Shown here: positions 36,560 to 48,955 of the stretch, piece by piece
Numbering within the stretch: the stretch's first letter is position 1
Layout: the number at the start of each line of letters is the position of its first letter
Source of the DNA: Spirometra erinaceieuropaei
Taxonomy: Eukaryota > Platyhelminthes > Cestoda > Diphyllobothriidea > Diphyllobothriidae
Assembly (NCBI GenBank): GCA_902702965.1
Contig: CACRXP010000118.1
Location: forward strand, 1,243,603-1,307,602
Direction of reading: 5' to 3'
Length of the DNA stretch: 64,000 bases
Translations under genes and position numbers: made by a program
Notes under the pieces: model-generated
What the model was told of the DNA's origin: nothing
The model's database searches: none
What the model saw: only the letters and a program-made list of their open reading frames with translations

Positions 36560-38210
36560 GAGGCGTTGTGGATGACATTTGGGACTCACTGTGTTGGGGC
36601 GGGGGGAGGTGGGGAAGAAGGAATGGCGTATCGGCGAGATCCTACATGTCCGAGCACGCATTATCAGTAGTTGTTTTTAAGGTGAGCGGCAGTCGGTCCA
36701 TCGAGATCGAAGACCCCCTTAGAGGACATCTAGGGCACGTGGCGGTTTATGCTGACCTATGGGAGTACCAAACCTCAAGAAATTCCCGTGCCTGTTTGTT
36801 ATTAGCCATAGTGACCACTTCCGTATCGTTCCAATCGAAACGGTGGTCACAATCAATAGCGAGCGCAAACACAAGAGATAAGGGGTTACGTCGGTGAAAA
36901 GCCAGCTTGTGTTCGTTAAAGCGAGTGCCAAGTTGTCGACCCGCGTAGGTGATATAAACGCAACGGATGCTGGCGCACGGGATACGGCAAATGAATTTGG
37001 TTAGCTATTCTTTAAAGATGATGTCTTTTACCCTGCTTAAAGCTGCGCGTAAGGAGGACTCACGGAGCTAATCGTATGCCCGTTAGATCAGAATATTTGT
37101 CAAAAGTAGGTTAGTTCTTCCTTGAGTAGCTAGTCAGTGCTATAGTACCGATGGGCGCGGTGAAAACAATTCAGATGCAGCTTCTTTTGTAGGCCTCAGG
37201 ATGACTGATCCCGTAGTTGAGGAAGATTTTGACACTGAAGCCTTTTCTGTGGATTTGGGTTACGACGTTGTTATCACTTAGTCATTGCACACTAACGTCG
37301 GGAAACGGGGGGATGTCCTCCTTTGCTTCTTTGCGAGTGAGTCAGGGAAGATACCATTAAGACTCCTCTGCAGTCGTCCAACTTCACAATTTTGTGACAG
37401 CGCAGGCATCATCTACGTGGCGGAGCCGCATTTCTAGCCTGAGGGTTCGGACAACAGCTTCTTCTAGTCGTTGTAAGACTAGTTCAGCGAGCAGCCCTGA
37501 TGTCGCTGAAACCATTGTGGCGTCCTTGACCTGTTGGAAATACTGACTATCGAATTAACGGTAGTTCTTAAGCTAGAGTCCTAGTATGTCTAAAGCTTGC
37601 TGCTCTATTATGCCAATGGGAGTTCGCTCTAGGTGTCGGGATACACTCCTGATTGCCAGGTTATGTAGTATTGAGTAAAACGGAGTAACCACATCAAACG
37701 ATAGGGTCAGTTCATCGGGACTTACATTTGGGTCTTAGATCATCTGAAGGAAAACATGCGAGTTTTGATGCCGAGTTGCTTTCCATTAGCGAGGTGCTTT
37801 GGGTGTTTGTAAAACCACTTTTTAAAGTTATAGACAGGCGATCCAATGAGTAGCAGTATGATTCTCAACAGTGCATCTGCTTTGTGAACCTTTTGAAGGC
37901 CATCAACACGAGCGATACGGGAGTTATTGGGAGCCAGAAAAGTGGAGTCCGCGGCCTTAATGAGCTTTCATTGAGTGCGCTCAACCACCTTCTTTATGAC
38001 GCGGCCCGCATTTTCGTTGGATCCTCGTCAATTTGAATATAGGTCTCCCTGTCATTAATGGCTTGGTTGGCCTCAGTGGTATAGTCAGTCTTGTCCATAA
38101 TGGCGGTTGCAGTACCTTTGTCGGCAGATGCAACAACGGTACTGTCGTCAGACCTCAGGGATCGTAATCCCTTCTCTTGTTACATCAGCAAGGTTTGCTG
38201 ACGTTTTTTT
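36560..38210 (-). mobile_element. Penelope-like retroelement, copy 2 (decayed, divergent lineage)
   Basis: From 38170 down, minus-strand frames give VVASADKGTATAIMDKTDY (PLE N-terminal block), then a palm remnant SGLLAELVLQRLEEAVV followed by LRHVDDACAV, where HVDD at 37419-37408 replaces the usual YVDD. From about 37010 to 36700 a GIY-YIG remnant reads FICRIPCASIRCVYITYAGR, RLGTRFNEHKLAFHRR-like sequence and DCDHRFDWNDTEVVTMAN. Stops and frameshifts are many. The sequence differs clearly from copy 1, so it belongs to another PLE lineage closer to the copy at 39.5 kb. Confidence 0.8.
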
Positions 38211-39499
38211 CAGAGGAGGTTGGTAGCACAGCTGCATATTGCTGTTCACTTGTCGTCAGGGATGGATGACTACAGCAGGAGGGATTCTAGGTTAGCTAAG
38301 ATGTTTGTAGGTGCAGCATCTACATGGCTGAACCGCATTCCTTTAGACTGGAGGCTTGTATTGGCGAAATATTATTCCCTGCAACCTTATTCAGTAATCG
38401 GTGGGAAAAGCCTCTCTTTCTCACATTTATTAGGTTCAAAAACTGAAACCTTTTAGGAAAAATGCGGTAACACTTCCTATTCTCTACTATGCTGATGGCT
38501 CACCGGACGAGCCTCTCATCCGATCGTATTTCCGTACAGAGGCTGTTCTCTATAAGAGAGATCCATTAAAGTTTAAATTCGGATTCCTGAAAAGGACGTA
38601 AACCTCCGGCAGCATGCTAAGGTTAACCTAAGCGAAACGTTGATGCCTGTATGACATTGGGAGCGACTACAGTTTTTCAACAAATGCAGTGGTTTCACCT
38701 TTCCTCGGCAGAGTATATAGTTGCACGCGGAGCGCGTTCGTGAACTCTGTATCCAGTGGCGGTACCGCCCAGCGAATTGGCCGAGAGATTACCACGCCTG
38801 TCAAAAACAGCAATGACCTAACCTTGAAAATTACCTACTAGGATGTGGGCGAACATGGCATCAACGCACTAGGTATGAAAATTTCTCATGAGTGCGGGAA
38901 CTGTGATTAATAATCAGTTTTGTGACGTAAAGACTGTAGATGATATGTCATGCTCCCATACTGAGTTTGTTATCATTATTTATTGTTCTCTGCAAGAATG
39001 CGTTTGGGAGGCAATCTGAAATGTCCACCAAATATATTTAATCCCCAGTGACGTAGCCCCCCGGGATATGCAATACAGTGGTTTCGTATTTGATAGGAGA
39101 ACGTATGCTTGATTCCATTTTGACTCTTTTTTGCTCTAGCAAACGACATCATGTAAACTGCCATGACATATAATGACGATTTCTTTCTATTTTACCAAAA
39201 AATATATTGGTGATTTGATCGTCTTTCCGACCAGAACCTCGAATGCTCAGTAACTGGTCTGTTTCCTCTTTGACCCTGATAATATTGTCTTCGGCACTTG
39301 GGAATGGCGATAGGACTCCTTGGTCATTACATTGGTCTGACGTTCTGTAGTGATAACGGCAGTTAGTAGGTTTTTACGCTTACCTTTTAGTCTTTAGTGG
39401 ACTGCACTGTTGTATGACTATGCAAACCATTTCTATCTGCCGGATTTTAGTCGACATATGAAATGCGCCGTGAATGATCGGTAAATCTGGCATGCAAGC
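38211..39499. other. Stretch between two divergently oriented PLE copies
   Basis: Mixed sequence with one 78-codon plus-strand frame (38220-38456) that I cannot assign. It may hold decayed 5' parts of either PLE. No conserved RT block was found. Confidence 0.35.
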
Positions 39500-40490
39500 G
39501 GATAATCAATGGCCTGTGGGAAACTAAGACTTTTCGCGGCGGCAAGTTCCGGAGAACAGTCACCGCCTCTCTTTTTGAAGAGACTGAGATGCCAATGCAA
39601 AAAAGACCTTCAGAAGGGAATTAAACTCCATCTCCCCCCAAGTCCAATTCAAAATGAAGGAAGAAGAGGATGGGCGTTCCCTTCCCTCGACGCGTGGGTA
39701 TCGAGGCAGTAAGATGGAACCCTCCAAACCGGTGTCTTTCGAAAGGCTTCAAACACAGAGAAAATACTCCACTACAACAGCAACCACCCCCTATCGCGTA
39801 AACGCAGTTGCGTTAGGCCACTTTTTGTCGCATCAACACACATTACAGCACAGAGGCCGACTACGACAGCGTGCGTCCCTATGACACCGCCTTGACAATA
39901 AATACCCACGTAGCCTCATAAACAAACGCCTGTTCCAAAGGCATACAAAGACCAGCGGCGAGCAAAACCAGAGACCTGAAGTCTTTCGCGCCTTGCCCTG
40001 CGAGATGAACGTCTCCAGGACCACTGAGCGTATGCTAAGACCACCCATCGTGGGCTTTAGATACCGGCCGGAGGCCACTATCCGCCGCTTAATCATGCAG
40101 CCCAAGGGTAGGCTACACCATGTGGGCACGTCAGGCGTCATTTACCGCGTCAACTGTCTAGACTGTCGGGCAAACTACTGCGGCATGGCCAACAAACGAC
40201 GAAGAACGCGCATGCATTAACGCATTTTAGCCCTGAAGCGAAAGGACGTGCGATTACACGTCGCCATGCGGTCTGGAAATTAACCACCGGTTTGACTTTG
40301 ATGGTCCCTAAGTGCTCAACCGAGCGGAAAGTATACTGGCGAGAGACGCCAACGGGAAATAAGACGCCAACATGATCAACCGCAGCGTCGACCTACCGAT
40401 CGCCAGGCTCCACTTACGCATGAGGAGTGGCCCAATGGGGACAGAGAATTATGGCCTTATCAGGGGTAACTGTGAACTATCTATTTAAAC
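39500..40490 (+). mobile_element. Penelope-like retroelement, copy 3 (decayed, 5'-truncated, plus strand)
   Basis: Plus-strand frames show the RT thumb, VFRKASNTEKILHYNSNHPL then SRKRSCVRPLF (about 39735-39830), directly comparable to copy 1's VFRKSTDTRQTLNFNSNHPL. A frame at 39993-40220 gives RRLIMQPKGRLHHVGTSGV, then IYRVNCLDCRANYCGMANKR, the GIY-YIG module, and RTRMH. After a stop the module continues LALKRKDVRLHVAMRSGN. Frameshifts and stops separate these parts. The catalytic YVDD region is missing, so the 5' end lies near 39500. Confidence 0.85.
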
Positions 40491-40556
40491 CGTGTATTTC
40501 TCACATTACCTATCTCCGATGATGATTGTGAAACGAAAAAGCTCTACTCACCGATC

Positions 40557-40626
40557 NNNNNNNNNNNNNNNNNNNNNNNNNNNNNNNNNNNNNNNNNNNN
40601 NNNNNNNNNNNNNNNNNNNNNNNNNN
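40557..40626. other. Assembly gap (70 N)
   Basis: Run of N just beyond the 3' end of PLE copy 3. On its right, a minus-strand frame (40798 into the gap) with protein-like composition (CDPFGFTHRIRSHRLSKG) is open, but I recognise no family. Confidence 0.99.
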
Positions 40627-41805
40627 GGTAGTCTGCGGTTGGTAAATACTTGATGAGAATGGCAAATAAGCGAACCATCCCGTTCAGATGGCGTTTGCCA
40701 TCGTCGGTGATATTGCCGGGACTCCCTTTACTCAAGCGATGAGACCTGATCCGATGAGTAAAGCCAAAAGGATCGCAATGGATTATGTTACACAACAAAG
40801 CCCCCGCTAACGCTGTCGCAATACGTGGGAAAGTTCAAGATTACAAGCATCACACGCTGAGATGGTCTCTTTTGAAAAGTCGTATGATTGGACTGCTGGT
40901 TTCCGGTATTTTTGTTGGGCCTTAAGGCATGGTAGTTAGATTCATACATCCCTTTAAATTAAAACGCTGGAAGTACCTAGGGATTTATCTCACCACCCCT
41001 CGCACCACGGGGTGTCATAATAGCATGAAACGTTGCCAGCAGTTGAAGAGGATCTGTGGTCATGTCTCATTGGTTTGGGCCAGATATTCTCAGAACTATG
41101 GTATGGCATGTGGGGTCAGGAAAAGCCGTGATACTTGAGATGATTTAAAAAATATGTAAATAATACTATGTTCAGAAACCGTTTTAAAACTCGCCACTAG
41201 GAAACTACGTCCAGTCTGTTGATGAAGATGCGGTAGATATCATCAGACCCATTTACTAAAGTCCTCCTTGGGTCTCTTCTCGATTCAATTACTTTATTTA
41301 GGATATTTACCCTTCTAAATCTGAGGTGAGGCTCTTCATGCCCCGAAACAGAGCGGCAGTTCACAACGCCTCCAGGCCTCGGTGGGTAATGCGGCCTACC
41401 TGCGGTGAAATCAAGCGATGGGTAGGATCTCTAAACATTGTTTGCGGTTATATTCAACCTTATCCTTTTCTCGCTTTCTGACTGTCTTCCCAACATTTCA
41501 TGTTCGCGAAGTCAGGTATGCTGTGTACCAGCCTCTGTGATCAGGCTCTTGATGCATTTTGAAATGTAGATCACTTAATTTTCGAGCAACAGGACGGCCT
41601 CAAAAGTGTGCACATCTACCAATATATTGCCGGTCTTCACTTCAACTGTCTGGACTTCATCATTACAATTTAGTACTTTTATGATAGATAGCGAGAAAAG
41701 TAGTGTCGTACAGCTAATAATTAATTTCATTTGCATTCTGCAATAAAACGGCGCACACACCTAGTCACCAGCCGCCAGAACTTGTTCCACTCACAACCTC
41801 CGACT

Positions 41806-41892
41806 GGGAGCTCGTTGCTCAGATGGTTAGGGTGTTGGCTGTACCCAAGCTTTGCACTTGCCGTTGTGGGTTAAAACCCCAGCAAGACCGCC
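41806..41892 (+). repeat. tRNA-like SINE head, second type
   Basis: The sequence has an A-box-like GTTGCTCAGATGGTTAGGG (about 41814-41832), an anticodon-type hairpin TTGG/CCAA with loop CTGTACC, and a B-box-like GTGGGTTAAAACCCC (41866-41880). It lacks a pairing acceptor stem and has extra bases in the variable region, so it is a tRNA-derived repeat, not a working tRNA. It differs from the CTTCTAA-loop family. Confidence 0.5.
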
Positions 41893-44544
41893 GAGTTTTC
41901 AAAAGTTGATCAGACGAATGCTATAGATATATCCGGTATGCAGTCTGATGGAGCGCGCTGGGAGACGGTTTGCAATTATAGATAATTTTACTCTAAATCC
42001 TTCATAATATTTGCACCCACCAGAGGTTGTATGGCACCCAGCACGTCAGAGGGTGGATGTCTGTATTCTGTAAACAATCATGCACTCGGTGAGATTTTGG
42101 GATTATTTAATCTTGTGTAGGCCGCTAGAACGAAGTCATCGTAGGTCCCCAAGCGAAGAAGAAGATGGCTGCTCCATACTTCTACTTGTCGCTAGTGATA
42201 GTCAAGAAGATGAAACTCCGGGGAGCGTTTCAATTGAGCAGATCTCCGCACTTAGGTGGCTAGACGATTGCGTCTTTATGTACTGCTTAAACGCAGATTA
42301 TCAAGGCAAGCTACTGTAATAATCAGTTTAGTTTTTGCAGTCTACTTACATGAAGACCGACAGTAGATTAAACTCCATCCTCGGTTTTAATAGAAATTCA
42401 CCCACCAGCATCCGTTTGTTTATTTCCTGGCGAAATGCCTGCATTTATTAGCGATCTCTCCATCCATACAAATGGTAAGTCAAGTCGTCAAGGGCACTTC
42501 CTCTGCAACAGACGTTAAATTTGGTATCACTGTTGAATCCAGCAACTTAAGTTTCGAACACGACAGGTTAAACAGCTATTGTCACGAATCTTCGTTTCTA
42601 TAAAAGATAGATGTCTGTTGATGTGTCGGTGTTAGTATGTTTATCAGTTGACTGTATCATTTGAGTCTGAGTGTCTTCGTTCATGAAAACACAACGGTTT
42701 TGTTTTCTAAATAGGTTCTTTCAGGCGGAGATGAACGTAAGGAATGCAGGACTAATTCACCTCATGAAAGCTCCCCGAGCAAACCAACTTGCGGTTTGAT
42801 AACATCAACTTCTGATGGGCTTCCTGAGGTTAAAACTCGATTTTCAGCATATTTCGTACCTAAATCTCAATACATCACTCCACCTGTTCGGCGTAGTGCA
42901 CTGCGTTCGATACATAAGTAACCCCTGGCAAATAAAACTGGACAGATCAAGCCAATGTTTCACCATCGGACAGAAATCAGTTTGAGTGAGTGCTTCAGTG
43001 GCCATGGATTTAGGGAAACAGGCTAGCGTTGATATAATTTCATGGATTCTATCCATTCGACGAAGGAAATACGTGCCCAAGTCTCCTCTAGAGAATGCTG
43101 AGTTCCATGACTCTGTCAAGTCAACCTACGCACTCATTCCCGCGGAACAACCTGGGACATGTCTGGTTGTTAAAGGTACTCTCCAGTCTAAGGCCGAGTT
43201 TAGCTGAGCCCAAAGACTGGAAAGTAGACCAAAGAGCCAATATTTCACGACCAATAAGTCCTAGATTCTATAATGGCGTTTAAAACAGCTGCTGTTGTCC
43301 ATAGCACAGGCTCTGTGCCTAAGGACGCGCCACTTCCAGCACCATTTGCGGTGAGCCGTAGAGATGATAGCCCCTTAAATATGCCGTCTCTCTTAGGGAA
43401 TCTGTACTTTTGGGATCCAGCAATTTTGCAAATGGAACAGAAAAGGTAAAAATCAAGGATACGCAAACCTCACTATTATTATTTTCATTCGAAACGCCCT
43501 CTCTGCGCTACCCGAGTTCATACAGTATAGTCAAAGACAGCAGATAAATTAAAACAAACCCCTAACAGGACGGATAATTTTGAGGTGAGTGCGAGGTGTG
43601 ACGGAGGTTGTGGCCTGGGTAAAGAAAACTGAGAAAAATTGCACCTTAGTAACCGTGGCAGTCTGCCAAAAACCTACTGCTTAAGGCCACCAGGAATTGA
43701 AACGAAGATACTCCGCTGTAGCGTTTCCACTCAGGGCGACGGTGTGCTTCAAAATCCTGTGGACGAATATCAGGCGAATGTGAAATCTAGGTTGACGGAC
43801 ATCAGTTTTTTCCAACGCTGCTGGTTATGCTATCTCCTAGAGATGGACTTAGGGTGGAAGACTATTTCCTTTATCACCCTGCTAAGACATGCCTTATTAT
43901 TTAGGGTCTCGGTAACTCTACGCCTACTAAACGGAGTACTGAACAGCGGCCTTGCAAATGTGCATCCTTAAATATTTGGCAGTTGGTGGGTTGCTTCCAT
44001 GTCTACTTCTCAGATAAGCCTGACTTACTACCCTTGGACCTTGGAAAACTAATTGCCTAGAAGAAAGCATGCTGTCAAGCATGAATTAAGGACAATTGGT
44101 GTTCTAGTGTTATCCTTATTCAAACCACGACTATTTTCTGGCTGAAAGATGAAGCATTCATATGAACTTTCGGAAGGAGCCTGCGAAATTTCACTCCGAA
44201 AGATTTCCTTCAAGGCAGCTCACTAACTTTTAACGGCATCAACGAGCTGAAGCTTCAGAACCACAGTATCTGCCAAAAAGAAGACAGGAAACGCAAGGGA
44301 GAACGCATTGATAAAGCGAAACCCTTGAGGCTGTTTTATGCAGTGGCAGAATATCGGCAAGACAGGCATCTGGGCTTTTAACTAATATCTGTGCCGCCCG
44401 CGTGACAAATCACGCAACATTTAAAACATGTTTTTAGCATGTAGAGCGGATGTGCTATCTCATTGAATGTTGGCTGAAATTCTGAAATGCACTTCCAAAA
44501 GATTACTTAATTGGGGTTATAAGATGAGTTATTGTGTGTCAAAA

Positions 44545-44900
44545 TACCAAGATCGGTCACTCACGTCAGGATACCGACTTTTGAACGAGCTCCTTATAGA
44601 CCACCTGCCTAAACTATATTACATAAAAGTGACTGCTTAAGTAACATGAATTTCCCCACTCAGTTTTGATAGCCTTGCAAGTTCAGATATAGTTTATAGA
44701 AAATATACACGAAAACACTCTTTCTTTTATTTATTTTGTAGCAACTTGCATGTTCTTCAAATTTTTTATTTGAAGAAAAAGCATTTTTGGATTTTAAGAA
44801 AGGTTTCAGATTATGGGATTTTTTAAGACCAGCTGTATAGCATCGCACCAGCACATTTATTAATGCCGCCTTTAAAGTGGACAACGTGGTCTATATCCAT
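44545..44900. repeat. AT-rich dispersed repeat family R1, copy at 44.6 kb
   Basis: The first 170 bp match 31345-31560 (CCGACTTTTGAACGA and following words). The later part resembles 56660-56880 in word order (long T-rich run, TTTGAAGAA, TTTTTTAAGAC, TTTATTAATGC or TTTATAAATGC). This copy therefore links the 31 kb and 56 kb copies. Confidence 0.45.
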
Positions 44901-45879
44901 TGCAAAACTTTCTGTAGAGATATATGAGTTACCTTACACAAAAATATACAGTTAGCCAGTCACTGCATTATGTATTTTTGTCGATAATGCTTGCTAAATG
45001 CAGGCGAATGCAAAATCGCCGGACGCCGTTCACAATTACAGTGGGATGCTGACTGTTTTACGCTGAACATTGGACACGTGCACGAGATGACGTAACCTTA
45101 GTAAGCATGCATGAAACTTTTTGTTACTCGTCGTAGCAAATGTTTTACTGAGACGCTTTACTATCATCTGTTTGTCTAGTCTATGCATATTTACTGTAAT
45201 CCAATAGCTAACTTGCTTATTTTTTTATTTCAATAAGTAATCACTTTGGGCAGCACTAGGCTCATTCTAACAATCGGAAGACACGCCCACAAATGCTTTG
45301 TTTTTAAACGACCAGCCCACATCAGTTAGCTGTTTGCGCACGATGTCGAAACTGCGCAGTAACGCAAACGTCAAAAGGGAAGGAAATAGGAAGGAACAGT
45401 TTGTGAGGGAAGAATTTGTTGTTCAAACTCCTGCCCATTCAGACCGAACCTCTAAGTGAGTGCAGTTGCTGCTCTTCCTACGCAGCGTACTACACTACTG
45501 AGTGTGCTGGGGCAAAACTTTCAAATCACTTCCTATGCACATCAGATTCAGAATGACCAATTTTATAGAGGTAGGGCAAGTTGTTGGCAGGTCCGAAAAG
45601 AGCTTTAAAACAGAAAGGTGGCTTTAAACACTTTTCGCATTGTGAGTCAGATGGCACTAAATTGGAGATTTGGAAATCAAGATAAAAACCCGCTTGGTAG
45701 TAAGTGTAAGCTCAGAATTTAGTCTGACGGATCAAATTAATCTAGTAAAGTTAAGAGATGTAAAAATTACAGGCCGCTAACAAATCTTCCGAAAAAGAGC
45801 AAGTTTGTTTACTAATTGAAAACCTTATTCTTTGTCCCAAAATGTAACGGAAATAATGGATGATTAACAGGATGGGTAA

Positions 45880-46160
45880 TGGTTAGCCACCAGTTGACAA
45901 AGTGCAGACACAAAACAAGAAGAGCCGGGTTGGGCGCTAATTTCGCCTTTTGTGCTTGCAAGTGCAATTGTATCACCGACGGAGCCCAAAATTCCCTGAT
46001 AAGTCGGACGTCAGTCTCGTGGAGGCCTATGCTTCCTACTCCGCATTTTAACCATGATCATGAAATACGTCATACTAGGCCGACAAAGTGTGGCATATGT
46101 CACGACCAAGAGATGTACCAGTGTTTGGAAAACCCCACTTGTCACCGACCTCATTGAATT
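45880..46160. other. GC-richer island, unassigned
   Basis: Clear rise in GC over the surrounding intron. A 92-codon plus-strand frame is open, with several cysteines (CACKCNCITD, CGICHDQEMYQC), but no known zinc-finger spacing. Possibly a dispersed repeat. I do not call a gene. Confidence 0.25.
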
Positions 46161-47089
46161 TGACCCCCAAATTAACGCTTGATCTAATGCCTCAGTGAAG
46201 ATGGAAGTGGATGTTATGAATGAAAAAATCGAAATACCATACCTCATATCTTTTTGTTAGAAAAGTTCGAAGCCAAACTTATGGTGAAGAATTGTGTTCC
46301 GCTTATATGGATCACTGTATTTTTCAAGCGCACATCCTAGGCATCAGTATCAAAACCAATCCCCCGAATCCGCAAATAAAAAAGCTGCACTTAGTATGAA
46401 GGCAGTTTGACAGGCAAAGATACGAGTAAAGGGACTGCTCCTGGGAATTGTTTGAAAATGTAGGCGTGGTCACTGAGGCAAGGATGTTATTTACACGAAT
46501 ATAGGACCATATTACACCTTCATGTACGACGATATCAAAATTCACGCGAGCAGTGATAAACGCGTGACCAGCAAGCTGTTTGAGTTAAGATTCCTCGACC
46601 TCCTTCCCAGCAAGCGAAATGACCTCCTCGCAACGTATTTTCAGGTAAGACTGTCTCGGAAAAATAATTAGCTCTGGGGGATAACGAGCACTGTTTTGGT
46701 GTGATATCAGTAGAAGAAATTACTGAATTATCATTACAAACGTGACCAACACGTATGATAAAACCTTGTCAAGTGACCGTGTAATGCATGTGATCTAGTG
46801 ATCAGTGCACTAATCGCGGCCGTCGGCGATTATGGCGAAAAAACCGCCAATTTTTTTGATACGTACTTGTACAGCAACTGCCTCTTATGCAACATGTGTG
46901 CGTTCACTACCCTATAATTTGCCGCTCCAGACTATCGATTCGCGTGCGAATCGAAGTCGCCCAGCCACTAAAACTTTCGTCCCACCAATCGCGCTTTGGC
47001 CATTTTAGGTTTTTCAGGTATCAGTTGAAAGCTTGTTTCAGTACGACACTGTGATAGCTTCAAACGCCTCAAATTGCTTTTTGTGGAGA

Positions 47090-47500
47090 AAATGAGCTGA
47101 GTCGTCGACCTCCCTCACCCTTCCCATTCCCAGGCCCCAGCCGCTGTCCAAGTCGGTTAGTTTTCTGGTGCCGGGAATGGGCGCGGTGGCTGATACAGCT
47201 GGTGACTTCGTCTACGCACGCCACATGCATGACATGGCTCTCCCACACACGCACAAGCACCGGGATTTCACACAACAGGAGGTAAGCGGCATGCATCTCA
47301 CATGGGTGAGAGCACTAAAGTCCACGGTAAGGCGGGCCCCATTGCAGCCTTACTCTCAGTTGACCAGTCGGCCAATCCGCACAAGCAGATGTTGGGCTGA
47401 CTGCGAGGTGTGAATTCCATCATTAGTTGGCAGCCTTCCAAGCCACGACGTTTATCACATCGTGATAGTCTCAGGCTGAGATCCCACATTCAGCAGAGGA
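47090..47500. other. GC-rich island, unassigned
   Basis: About 400 bp at well above the local GC level, with an 81-codon plus-strand frame (47168-47413) of unremarkable composition. The sharp edges suggest an inserted repeat or a short regulatory CpG-like island rather than intron background. Confidence 0.3.
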
Positions 47501-48359
47501 GCCACTTGAAGAAAGAACCGGAAAGCTAACATGAGAGGTACCATATCAGTTAATAATAAGCTGGACATGCGCTCAAAATAAATTCATTTAGAAAGGTTTT
47601 CATAAATAACCCTATATGCAGGTTTCAGGCGTCAGTCCACATAACAGCAGAACCAAAACTGTCTCCATAATGTCGATAAACGGCATTCGTTTTCGCTTCT
47701 TACTAGATATCTTTTGGTGACTGCATTTACCAGTTATGGGGAGGAAAGACTCTTCCTTGGAAGACGTTAACTTTTAAGCAAACACTGACGGCTATGGTTA
47801 AAACGTCTTATGTACCAGTCGGGGAGTACACACAATTTTGCTCACACGTGAACTGACTTCGTTTTCCCCACTCTTTATTCACCAAATGGTTTCTCTTTCA
47901 GCAAAATCTATAGTCAGCGTAGACAGAGATTAATGTATGTTAAAGAGGGATAGGGGCCAAAATGAAATATTTTCAAGGAAGCCGAATTGACGATTAAGGC
48001 AAGGTTGTGACGCTGAGTTGCTTAGAAAATCACAGTTATTTGGGTGAAGCTCCGAGGAGCTGGTACTTTCGTCCATGTTTGAAGGCAAAAATCATAGTTT
48101 TGTGCCACAAGTCGTCTGCACTCATTTGCTCGTACTTTTGAAATTTGCCATCCATATCTGTTTTTGCATTGATTTCAGCTGAATAGATTGGGATGGCGGT
48201 CGCGCCAATATTCTGAATGGGCAAATAGTAGCCCTGGTCCGGTTATGTTGTGGAGTTACTCGCTAAATTCAAAAATACACAGCTTCCTTCAATTGTGGGT
48301 GTTACCAGGTTCGCATTGGACTACGCGACCGTTAGTCTTGTTGGTAGCCAAATCAGTCG

Positions 48360-48480
48360 CTGTAAGCCTTCTAGGCCGCAAATGGTCAACTTGGTGATTT
48401 GTTCTAGCGGCCTCCGGAGACCAGGCCTCAAGTGCTAGTCGTCCGGTCTTCGAATTGTCTCAGCACCTGACTGTCTTGTT
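48360..48480 (-). repeat. Possible relic of the PLE copy 1 family 3' region
   Basis: The words GAGACCAGGCCTCAAGTGCT, AGTCGTCCGGTCTTCGAATT and CTGTAAGCC align loosely with GAGAACCACGCCTCGAGAGT, TAGCCGTTCTGCTTCTGTCT and TTGTAAGCT at 12365-12460, in the same order. Identity is modest, so an alignment tool is needed. Confidence 0.3.
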
Positions 48481-48804
48481 TTTTAAGTCAAAAGTGTAAC
48501 TGGCTCCTCACCGTCCTCCATAGTTTGCCCGTTGGGATGTCATTTCTGTGCGTAAGCCGGCGGAGTGGAAAACTACAGTTGTAACCCTGTTGTTGGGTGT
48601 AAATCACTTTGTTACAACGAGTCATAGCATAAGAACCAAAGTGTGAGCCCAATCAACTGCTGGGCATCGCGACGGGTCGAGTACTGACCCGTTATAGATA
48701 ATTTACATTCACTATAAGTAGCTATAGAAATAACAAACTGTGTCTGCGTGGTAGATGGCTGTATGGAAGCGGTTGCCCCCGAATTATTTTATTATCTACA
48801 AAGA

Positions 48805-48955
48805 CAATGGAGACTGGAATGGCCATTTCTGGCCCATTAGCCACCCTCAGTCAGTCATACCCAATCCCGAAGTGTGGAATACCCAGGGCTCGAACTCGCG
48901 GCCTGTTAATTAGAAGTCCACACCTCAAACCACTGGGTCACGAGCCCGTCGCCCT
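48805..48955 (-). repeat. tRNA-derived SINE copy, best-preserved head
   Basis: On the minus strand: GGCTCGTGACCCAGTGGTTTG (A-box region), GTGGACTTCTAATTAAC (anticodon-type loop CTTCTAA, formally TCT, Arg), and GCGAGTTCGAGCCCTGGG (B box AGTTCGAGCCC), then the body CCACACTTCGGGATTGGG. Pol III A and B boxes are both recognisable. The tail on the 48660-48800 side lacks the MITE-like terminus seen in the other copies. Confidence 0.7.

Noticed and set aside
40929..41138. LINE RT C-terminal fragment (WKYLGIYLTTPR)
   Set aside because: A single YLGI-like word without neighbouring RT motifs is too weak.
41806..41892. Functional tRNA gene with CTGTACC loop
   Set aside because: Acceptor stem ends do not pair and the variable region is too long and unpaired.
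42844..43207. Overlapping open frames on both strands near 43 kb
   Set aside because: Composition is acceptable but no domain, splice fit or repeat match was found.
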